This document shows positions 1 to 4,571 of a stretch of DNA of 6,075 bases, piece by piece. Both the position numbers and the translations under genes were made by a program. The notes under the pieces are model-generated. The model searched no databases, had not been told where the DNA came from, and saw only the letters and a program-made list of their open reading frames with translations. Position 1 is the first letter of the stretch. Every line of letters starts with the position of its first letter. This DNA comes from Synechococcaceae cyanobacterium (lineage in GTDB: Bacteria; Cyanobacteriota; Cyanobacteriia; PCC-6307; Cyanobiaceae): the NCBI GenBank assembly GCA_947460085.1, contig CANHGA010000131.1:1-6075 (forward strand), in the 5' to 3' direction.

Positions 1-566
1 AGATTCTCGTGGACGGTGAGGAAATTCCCTTGCTCGATGGCTCTGCCCAGCCCTGGGTTGAGGCCATTGGCGAGGCGCAATTGGCTCCGCTTCAGGCCAC
101 TCCCTCACCCCTCACCCTGGAGGCGCCGATCACCCTCCAGCAGGGTTCCAGTTTTGCCACGGCCTTGCCAGCCGATGGCTTGCGGGTGGGGGCCGCCATT
201 GAATTTGCAGACCGGGCCATTGGGCGCCAGCTGTATTCCCTGGAGCTCACCCCCCAAAGCTTCGTGGAGGAGATTGCTCCAGCCCGCACGTTTGGCCTGC
301 GTTCCCAGGTGGATCAGTTGCGCTCAGCGGGCTTGATCCAAGGCGGCTGCTTGGACAATGCCCTGGTCTGCGATGGCGATCACTGGCTCAACCCCCCCCT
401 GCGATTTAGCGATGAACCGGTGCGCCATAAAATCCTGGACTTGATCGGCGACTTGGCGCTCGTGGGCTTGCCCCGAGCCCACGTCTTTGCCTATCGCGGC
501 TCCCATGGGCTTCACACCTCATTGGCTGCTGTTCTGGCTGGGTTGTCCAGCTCCACCCCCGGTTGA
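1..566 (+). CDS. lpxC: UDP-3-O-acyl-N-acetylglucosamine deacetylase, 3' part (5' end outside window)
   Basis: LpxC is the cytoplasmic zinc deacetylase of the committed, second step of lipid A synthesis. It removes acetate from UDP-3-O-(3-hydroxyacyl)-GlcNAc. The frame is open from base 3 with no start in the window, so the N-terminal third is missing; the visible part begins in domain I with a DGEEIPLLDGSA stretch. Domain II follows, with the ARTFG motif near 282-296. The zinc-binding signature HKILDLIGDL has His at 426-428 and the Asp four residues later. The GSHGLH segment carries the probable catalytic His at 504-506, equivalent to E. coli His265. All visible catalytic positions are kept and the C terminus ends soon after that His, close to the family's usual end. 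Its TGA stop overlaps the fabZ start. Regulation by proteolysis, as in E. coli, cannot be judged here. Confidence 0.95.
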   Translation, partial: ILVDGEEIPLLDGSAQPWVEAIGEAQLAPLQATPSPLTLEAPITLQQGSSFATALPADGLRVGAAIEFADRAIGRQLYSLELTPQSFVEEIAPARTFGLRSQVDQLRSAGLIQGGCLDNALVCDGDHWLNPPLRFSDEPVRHKILDLIGDLALVGLPRAHVFAYRGSHGLHTSLAAVLAGLSSSTPG

Positions 567-1033
567 ATCCCTTGATTGAGCCCCGACTTGAGTCCCAGCC
601 TGTGGTGCTGTCCTCTGAGCAAATTCAGGGGCTCCTCCCCCATCGCTACCCCTTCGCCCTCGTCGATCGTGTGATCGAACACGAGCCAGGCAAGCGGGCC
701 GTGGCGATCAAGAACGTCACCTTCAATGAGCCCCAGTTTCAAGGCCATTTCCCCGGACGCCCCCTGATGCCAGGGGTTTTGATTGTGGAAGCGATGGCCC
801 AGGTGGGCGGCTTGATCGTGACCCAGATGCCCGATTTGCCCAAGGGCTTGTTTGTCTTCGCCGGCATTGATGGCGTGCGCTTCCGGCGCCCTGTGGTGCC
901 GGGAGATCAACTGGTGATCACCTGCGAATTGCTCAGCCTCAAGCGCCAGCGTTTTGGCAAGATCAAGGCGGAAGCGACGGTGGATGGTCTGCTGGCTTGC
1001 TCCGGTGAACTGATGTTTTCGCTGGTGGACTGA
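563..1033 (+). CDS. fabZ: (3R)-hydroxyacyl-[acyl-carrier-protein] dehydratase FabZ
   Basis: FabZ is the hot-dog-fold dehydratase of type II fatty acid synthesis, turning (R)-3-hydroxyacyl-ACP into trans-2-enoyl-ACP in the cytoplasm. The 156-residue product has the family LLPHRYPFALVDRV segment (24-37). The catalytic His62 lies in GHFPGRPLMPGV and Glu76 in VLIVEAMAQ, 14 residues apart as in E. coli (His54/Glu68). The chosen TTG start at 563 overlaps the lpxC stop as TTGA and gives a length near the usual 140-155. No Shine-Dalgarno site is visible, so re-initiation after lpxC termination is likely. In-frame alternatives are TTG 572 and GTG 602/605; the last two would remove an unconserved-looking leader and still leave the whole domain. 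FabZ competes with LpxA for 3-hydroxyacyl-ACP, which explains the shared operon. The product is certain; the exact start is not. Confidence 0.95.
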   Translation: MNPLIEPRLESQPVVLSSEQIQGLLPHRYPFALVDRVIEHEPGKRAVAIKNVTFNEPQFQGHFPGRPLMPGVLIVEAMAQVGGLIVTQMPDLPKGLFVFAGIDGVRFRRPVVPGDQLVITCELLSLKRQRFGKIKAEATVDGLLACSGELMFSLVD

Positions 1034-1036
1034 GGA
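1032..1036 (+). promoter_or_regulatory. Possible Shine-Dalgarno site of lpxA (GAGGA)
   Basis: GAGGA overlaps the fabZ TGA stop and lies two bases before the lpxA ATG. That spacing is shorter than ideal, so it may contribute only weakly. Most starts in this operon have no comparable site, so this supports the ATG at 1039 without proving it. Confidence 0.35.
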
Positions 1037-1038
1037 AC

Positions 1039-1872
1039 ATGGAGTCAGTGATCACCACCTCGCAGCCAACCACTTCAATCCACCCCACGGCGGTGGTGGA
1101 TCCCAAGGCTGAGTTGGGTCCCGGGGTCCAGGTGGGTCCCTACGCCGTCATCGGCCCCGAGGTGGAAATCGGTGCCGCCACCAAGATCGGTCCCCATGTG
1201 GTGCTGGATGGCCGGGTGCGCATGGGGGCCCGCAACCACATTTTCCCTGGAGCCTGCATTGGCCTTGAGCCCCAGGATCTCAAGTACGCCGGCGATCCCA
1301 CCGCGGTGGTTTTGGGGGATGACAACACCATCCGCGAGTGCGTCACGATCAACCGGGCAACCACCGATGAGCAGGAAACCCGGCTGGGCAGTGGCAATTT
1401 GTTGATGGCCTACAGCCATCTCGGTCACAACTGTGAACTGGGCGATCGGATCGTGATTGCCAATGGTGTGGCGGTCGCCGGCCACGTGGTGGTGGGCGAT
1501 CGGGCCGTGATTGGAGGGGTGCTCGGTATCCATCAGTTTGTCCACATCGGCACCATGGCGATGGTGGGTGGCATGAGTCGCATCGAGCGTGATGTGCCTC
1601 CGTTCACGATGGTGGAGGGGCATCCCTCACGGGTTCGGGCCCTCAACAAAATTGGCCTGAGGCGCAGTGGCCTGGTCGACGCGGAGGGTGGTCAACAGTT
1701 CGCCGAACTCAAGCGGGTTTGGAGGTTGCTCTACCGGGAAGGGCTGCCCTTGGCCCAGGCCTTGGCTGCGCTGAGGAGCCAGCCCTTGGCTGGTCCTGCG
1801 GCGGAGTTGGTCGGTTTTCTTGAGGCTTCCGTAGGGCCGAGCCGGCGGGGACCCATCCCCGGAGCCCGTTAA
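1039..1872 (+). CDS. lpxA: Acyl-ACP:UDP-N-acetylglucosamine O-acyltransferase LpxA
   Basis: LpxA starts lipid A synthesis by moving a 3-hydroxyacyl chain from ACP to the 3-OH of UDP-GlcNAc; it works as a cytoplasmic homotrimer. The 277-residue protein shows the left-handed beta-helix hexapeptide pattern from about 14 to 190 (HPTAVV, VGPYAVIGP, IGPHVVL and so on), then a helical C-terminal domain (about 200-265). The catalytic His is His130 in YSHLGHNC (E. coli His125), supported by His127, His149 and His165; Lys82 in QDLKYAG matches Lys76. The E. coli His99 position is Asn105 here. Gly178 sits at the E. coli Gly173 acyl-length ruler position, which predicts acceptance of a long chain (about C14). 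It is slightly longer than the 262-residue E. coli enzyme because of an N-terminal extension of about six residues and a longer tail. ATG follows fabZ after 5 nt. Confidence 0.96.
   Translation: MESVITTSQPTTSIHPTAVVDPKAELGPGVQVGPYAVIGPEVEIGAATKIGPHVVLDGRVRMGARNHIFPGACIGLEPQDLKYAGDPTAVVLGDDNTIRECVTINRATTDEQETRLGSGNLLMAYSHLGHNCELGDRIVIANGVAVAGHVVVGDRAVIGGVLGIHQFVHIGTMAMVGGMSRIERDVPPFTMVEGHPSRVRALNKIGLRRSGLVDAEGGQQFAELKRVWRLLYREGLPLAQALAALRSQPLAGPAAELVGFLEASVGPSRRGPIPGAR
1861..1864 (+). promoter_or_regulatory. Probable Shine-Dalgarno site of lpxB (GGAG)
   Basis: GGAG lies seven bases before the lpxB ATG, inside the last codons of lpxA. This is ordinary spacing and supports the ATG at 1872, whose A is also the last base of the lpxA TAA stop (TAATG junction). 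Confidence 0.45.
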
Positions 1873-3062
1873 TGCTGCGTCTGTTGGTCAGCACGGGCGA
1901 GGTCTCTGGGGACCTCCAGGGTTCCCTTTTGGTCAAAGCACTCCACGCGGAGGCCCAGCGCCGTGGCTTGGACTTGGAGGTGGTAGCCCTTGGTGGCGAG
2001 CGGATGGAGCGGGCCGGAGCTGTTCTGTTGGCCAACACCACCCGGATGGGTGCCATCGGCCTGCTCGAGGCCATCCCCTTTGTGCTGCCCACCCTGCGCT
2101 TGCAGCGCCGGCTCAAGCGTTGGTTTAAGGGGGAGCCGCCGGATGGGGTGGTGTTGATCGATTACATGGGCCCAAACGTGAGCTTGGGGTTGCGTCTCAA
2201 GCGCAAGTTCCCCCAGGTGCCTGTCACCTATTACATCGCTCCCCAGGAGTGGGCCTTCAAATTCGGTACGAAGGGCCGCACCAACCTGATCAGCTTTACG
2301 AACCAGATCTTGGCGATCTTCCAGCAGGAGGCCCGCTTTTATCGGTGCCGTGGTGCCAACGTCACCTACGTGGGCCATCCCCTGCTCGACACCATTGGCG
2401 AGGTGCCTAGCCGGCCGGCAGCTCGCCAGCTCCTGGGGCTCAACCAGGAGGCTCCCGTGCTCCTGCTGATGCCGGCCTCGCGCCGGCAGGAGCTGCGCTA
2501 CATGCTGCCCCACATCGTGGAAGCCGCCGCCCAGTTGCAACAGCTTGACCCCTCCCTGCAAGTGGTGGTGCCGGCAGGGCTGCCGGGGTTCGAGACCCAG
2601 CTTTCGCTGCAACTCACCCAGGCTGGGGTGCGCGCCACCATCATCCCGGCCGCCGATTCCGATCGCCTCAAGGCCGCGCTGTGCGCCGCCGCTGATGTGG
2701 CGATTGCGAAATCCGGAACGGTGAACCTGGAGTTGGCCCTGCGCGGGGTGCCCCAGGTGGTGGTTTATCGGGTGAGTCGGGCGACGGCCTTTGTGGCTCG
2801 CCACATCCTGCGTTTCAGCGTTCCCCACATCTCACCGGTGAATCTGGTGCTGGGTGAGCGCCTGGTGCCTGAGCTGCTCCAGGAAGACCTCAGGGTCAAA
2901 ACGATCGTGGCCGAGGCCCTGCCCTTGCTGGATCCATCGGGTCCTGGGCGCCTTGGCATGCTCGCTGGCTACGACCGATTGCGCCTGGAGTTGGGCGAAC
3001 CCGGAGTCACCCAGAGGGCGGCCTGCGCCATCCTGAACCAGGTACTTGCGGGCAAGGCTTGA
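1872..3062 (+). CDS. lpxB: Lipid-A-disaccharide synthase LpxB
   Basis: LpxB is the GT19 glycosyltransferase that joins UDP-2,3-diacylglucosamine to lipid X to make the beta-1,6 lipid A disaccharide on the inner face of the plasma membrane. The 396-residue product is slightly longer than the 382-residue E. coli enzyme. It shows STGEVSGDLQG (7-17, E. coli AGEASGD), the IDYMGPN motif with Asp97 (catalytic Asp98 of E. coli), YYIAPQEWAFK (120-130), the VGHPLLD loop (167-173), PASRRQE with Arg204 (E. coli Arg201), AKSGTVNLE (279-287) and the C-terminal YRVSR...PHISPVNLVLGERLVPELL region (299-336), which matches the E. coli YRMKP...SLPNLLAGRELVKELL block. ATG overlaps the lpxA stop by one base (TAATG), so translation is probably coupled. 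The stop overlaps the msrA start. I see no truncation or frameshift. Confidence 0.96.
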   Translation: MLRLLVSTGEVSGDLQGSLLVKALHAEAQRRGLDLEVVALGGERMERAGAVLLANTTRMGAIGLLEAIPFVLPTLRLQRRLKRWFKGEPPDGVVLIDYMGPNVSLGLRLKRKFPQVPVTYYIAPQEWAFKFGTKGRTNLISFTNQILAIFQQEARFYRCRGANVTYVGHPLLDTIGEVPSRPAARQLLGLNQEAPVLLLMPASRRQELRYMLPHIVEAAAQLQQLDPSLQVVVPAGLPGFETQLSLQLTQAGVRATIIPAADSDRLKAALCAAADVAIAKSGTVNLELALRGVPQVVVYRVSRATAFVARHILRFSVPHISPVNLVLGERLVPELLQEDLRVKTIVAEALPLLDPSGPGRLGMLAGYDRLRLELGEPGVTQRAACAILNQVLAGKA

Positions 3063-3187
3063 ACAATCGGGCTTGGTTGGGGGCGTTGCAAGCGTTTGGG
3101 CTCTGGTCCAGCGGCGTAGCTGCAGGATTTCTCCTGGTTGGGCTTGCTGGCCTGGTTGGCGGGGTAGGCGTACCTCCGGTGTGGGCT
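3059..3187 (+). other. Predicted signal peptide of MsrA
   Basis: This is the coding part for MsrA residues 1-43: a short basic N region (Asn-Asn-Arg), a hydrophobic core of roughly 30 residues rich in Leu, Gly, Val and Ala, and VPPVWA before Ala-Pro. The -3/-1 residues are Val and Ala, as signal peptidase I prefers. The core is long, so an uncleaved N-terminal membrane anchor facing the periplasm or thylakoid lumen is the alternative. Confidence 0.7.
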
Positions 3188-3862
3188 GCCCCCACCAGTG
3201 CCCCCCTCACGCGTAAAGCCCCAGCAATGGGCTCCCTGCAGGAAGCGGTGCTGGCGGGTGGTTGTTTTTGGTGTCTTGAGCACGACCTTGAAACCCTCCC
3301 AGGGGTGGTTGAGGCCGTCAGTGGCTACAGCGGAGGCCACCTGGATAACCCAACCTACGGCGAGGTTTCTTCAGAGCAAACAGGCCACCAGGAGGCCGTG
3401 CTGGTGCGGTTTGATCCCAAGCGGATCAGCTACCCCACCCTGTTGCGGAGCTATTGGCGCAACGTGGATCCCCTCGATGGCGGCGGCCAGTTTTGTGATC
3501 GCGGAGATTCCTACCGGCCCGTGATCTTCACCAGTTCCAAGGTGCAGCAAGGCCAGGCCGAGGCCAGCCTCAAGGCTGCCGCCGCTGAATTGCATCGCCC
3601 AGCCTCCACCATTCGGGTGCAGATCAAGCCCCTGCAGCGCTTCTGGCCCGGCGAGGGCTATCACCAGCATTACGCCGTGCGCAACAGCGTCAAATACAAC
3701 TACTACCGTTGGGCCTGCGGTCGGGATCGACGCCTGGATGGCATCTGGGGCAAGCGAGCCCGTTCCGGCGCGGCCTGGTCAGGCAAGGCCCCCCAAGCGG
3801 CTGGCCCAAAACCCGTCCAAAAACCGGCCCAAAATCAGAGCCAAAATCCGAGGAAAAGCTGA
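3059..3862 (+). CDS. msrA: Peptide-methionine (S)-S-oxide reductase MsrA, probably exported
   Basis: MsrA reduces methionine-(S)-sulfoxide in proteins to methionine using a thiol donor. The 267-residue product has three parts. Residues 1-43 look like a Sec signal peptide (Arg4, a long hydrophobic run, V-W-A before a likely cleavage after 43). Residues 62-230 are the MsrA domain: GGCFWC with catalytic Cys69, GYSGG (89-93), PTYGEVSSEQTGHQEAV, DGGGQFCDRGDSYRPVIF (Cys146), the GEGYHQHY segment and YRWACGRDRRLDGIWG (Cys220). Residues 240-267 are a Pro/Gln/Asn/Lys-rich tail. A cytosolic E. coli-type MsrA has about 212 residues, so both ends are extended. TTG at 3059 overlaps the lpxB stop as TTGA, the same arrangement as fabZ, and gives the full signal peptide. 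An ATG at 3227 (Met57) would give a cytosolic form. The enzyme is certain; export is inferred. Confidence 0.93.
   Translation: MNNRAWLGALQAFGLWSSGVAAGFLLVGLAGLVGGVGVPPVWAAPTSAPLTRKAPAMGSLQEAVLAGGCFWCLEHDLETLPGVVEAVSGYSGGHLDNPTYGEVSSEQTGHQEAVLVRFDPKRISYPTLLRSYWRNVDPLDGGGQFCDRGDSYRPVIFTSSKVQQGQAEASLKAAAAELHRPASTIRVQIKPLQRFWPGEGYHQHYAVRNSVKYNYYRWACGRDRRLDGIWGKRARSGAAWSGKAPQAAGPKPVQKPAQNQSQNPRKS
3806..3846 (+). repeat. Four CCAAAA units at 11-12 bp spacing in the msrA tail
   Basis: CCAAAA occurs at 3806, 3817, 3829 and 3841, with spacings of 11, 12 and 12 bp, inside the last codons of msrA. The changing spacing means the encoded repeat is not in register, yet Gln, Lys, Asn and Pro recur (PKPVQKPAQNQSQNP). 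The A-rich stretch stands out against the GC-rich gene body. It is a degenerate short repeat, probably from slippage. Confidence 0.55.
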
Positions 3863-3864
3863 AG

Positions 3865-3886
3865 GGGATTTTAGTCTGAAAATCCC
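3865..3886 (+). terminator. Stem-loop directly after msrA, first of two
   Basis: A perfect 8-bp inverted repeat, GGGATTTT (3865-3872) and AAAATCCC (3879-3886), encloses a six-base loop AGTCTG and begins 3 bases after the msrA stop. No U tract follows, so alone it may act as an mRNA 3'-end stabiliser. With the second hairpin it probably forms the end of the lpx-msrA transcript. Confidence 0.55.
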
Positions 3887-3892
3887 AGAACC

Positions 3893-3912
3893 CTTGTCTG
3901 GACAAGCTTTTT
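3893..3912 (+). terminator. Probable Rho-independent terminator of the lpxC-msrA operon
   Basis: CTTGT and ACAAG pair around a CTGG loop (3893-3906; a sixth C-G pair is formally possible but would leave a two-base loop). CTTTTT follows at 3907-3912. A hairpin followed by five T is the classic intrinsic-terminator layout. The stem is short and only moderately GC-rich, so efficiency may depend on the stem-loop just upstream. Confidence 0.6.
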
Positions 3913-3972
3913 GACCAGATCAGGCTCCTTTGGGCGTGCTTAACGTAATCGTCCCAAAATGCCCGGGTCTGT

Positions 3973-4212
3973 ATGTATCTGCTGACCATCCGAGACGGTC
4001 TGCAGACCCGCCATGTCGGGCCTTATCAGAGTCCGAAGCAGGCTTCCGATGATTTGGATCGCCTGTTGCCGCTCTGTGCTGAGCGGGCCCGCTGGCAGAT
4101 CTACGCCCTCGAGTCGCCAGGCAGTTCGCTTGAGGCGCAAAACCATGCGCTTGAGGCGCCAGGCCAGGTGCGGCCCAGCCTGGTGGGCCAGGGCGTCAAG
4201 GCAGCTGCTTGA
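3973..4212 (+). CDS. Unrecognised 79-residue protein with a repetitive tail
   Basis: I cannot name this protein. Residues 1-48 look like a compact soluble domain: a hydrophobic strand (MYLLTIRDG), a THR-rich turn (TRHVGPYQSP), an amphipathic helix (KQASDDLDRLLPLCAER) and a second strand (WQIYALE), giving a strand-helix-strand pattern with no signal peptide or membrane segment. Residues 46-66 are three degenerate heptads (LESPGSS, LEAQNHA, LEAPGQV) from a 21-bp triplication, followed by a short Gly/Val/Ala end. The ATG at 3973 lies 60 bp past the upstream terminator, without a clear Shine-Dalgarno site. The gene stands alone, convergent with the membrane-protein gene. I prefer this frame over a 142-residue frame on the opposite strand because its first 48 residues look folded and the gene fits the gap exactly. 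Function is unknown. Confidence 0.7.
   Translation: MYLLTIRDGLQTRHVGPYQSPKQASDDLDRLLPLCAERARWQIYALESPGSSLEAQNHALEAPGQVRPSLVGQGVKAAA
4108..4170 (+). repeat. Three degenerate 21-bp tandem units in the tail of the 79-residue gene
   Basis: The units are 4108-4128, 4129-4149 and 4150-4170. By hand count units 2 and 3 match at 16 of 21 positions, and units 1 and 3 at 14 of 21. Each begins with CTYGAG and encodes a heptad starting Leu-Glu. A perfect 12-bp core, CGCTTGAGGCGC, appears at 4127 and 4148. Confidence 0.75.
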
Positions 4213-4237
4213 TTGACTGGCCGCTTGATTGACTGGC
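4207..4237. repeat. Perfect 15-bp direct repeat, 16-bp period, at the convergent gene junction
   Basis: GCTTGATTGACTGGC occurs at 4207-4221 and again at 4223-4237, separated by one base. The first copy contains the TGA stop of the 79-residue gene; the second lies in the gap before the stop of the membrane-protein gene. I see no stem-loop in it, so it does not look like a terminator. Confidence 0.85.
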
Positions 4238-4244
4238 TTCTTGC

Positions 4245-4529
4245 TTAGTGGTGGCTTGATGGGTCGTTGCTGGGTTGAACCTTGCGCGGATAGCCGCGCA
4301 ACAAGCCGCTCTCGATCATGAGGCCCACGCCAGCATTGATCAAGATGAGGCCAAGGGTTCCATACCAAAACCAGGGCCCAGGGCTGGTGAGGGTTTCCAC
4401 CTTGCCGGAGGCTGCCAGGGCTTGAATCCCCTTGCGGATCACCGCTTCACCAAACAGGCATAGGCCAGCGGGGAGAAGCAGAACGCCCAGTTGGGCTTTG
4501 ACGTACCAGCGGATTTTTTGAACAGCCAT
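4245..4529 (-). CDS. Small two-helix membrane protein of unknown function
   Basis: This 94-residue protein has two clear membrane segments: residues about 13-32 (QLGVLLLPAGLCLFGEAVI) and about 53-73 (WFWYGTLGLILINAGVGLMI). They are joined by a 20-residue polar loop. Lys5, Arg7 and Lys11 before the first helix and Arg78, Arg82 and Lys83 after the second suggest both ends face the cytoplasm, a simple helical hairpin. Glu28 lies in or at the edge of helix 1 and Asn65 in helix 2. The hydrophilic tail ends in Ser/His. There is no enzyme motif and I do not recognise a named family. ATG (complement of 4527-4529) lies 42 nt after the pepA stop on the same strand, so it is probably co-transcribed with pepA; no Shine-Dalgarno site is evident. 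The gene itself is convincing; the function is unknown. Confidence 0.82.
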   Translation of the reverse strand: MAVQKIRWYVKAQLGVLLLPAGLCLFGEAVIRKGIQALAASGKVETLTSPGPWFWYGTLGLILINAGVGLMIESGLLRGYPRKVQPSNDPSSHH

Positions 4530-4571
4530 AAAAGCAATGGTCGTTAAACAACACGGTGCTTGATCAGCAAC

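Noticed and set aside
1439..1515. Repeated GGGCGATCGG at about 1440 and 1497
   Set aside because: Both lie in lpxA hexapeptide coils encoding Gly-Asp-Arg turns. Protein repeat structure explains them, and neither is a complete GCGATCGC palindrome.
1075..1623. 182-residue open frame on the minus strand opposite lpxA
   Set aside because: Its regular His/Gly pattern mirrors the hexapeptide repeats of lpxA on the other strand; there is no independent coding evidence.
1869..2828. 319-residue open frame on the minus strand opposite lpxB
   Set aside because: It lies entirely under a certain lpxB gene. Its product is rich in His, Gln and Gly with no recognisable domain, as expected for a shadow frame in GC-rich coding DNA.
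3911..3949. TTGACC at 3911 as a -35 box for the 79-residue gene
   Set aside because: It is a good -35 match, but I find no convincing -10 box at 16-18 bp. The nearest AT-rich stretch (TAACGTAAT, 3941-3949) begins 24 bp later and matches poorly. A promoter must exist here if the terminator works, but I cannot place it.
4108..4237. CRISPR-like array
   Set aside because: The units are contiguous tandem repeats without spacers, in or beside coding sequence, and there are no cas genes.
3940..4368. 142-residue minus-strand frame across the small plus gene and part of the membrane-protein gene
   Set aside because: It overlaps the membrane-protein gene on the same strand in another frame and covers the 79-residue gene. 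Its composition (Arg, Leu, Gln, Pro) shows no domain.
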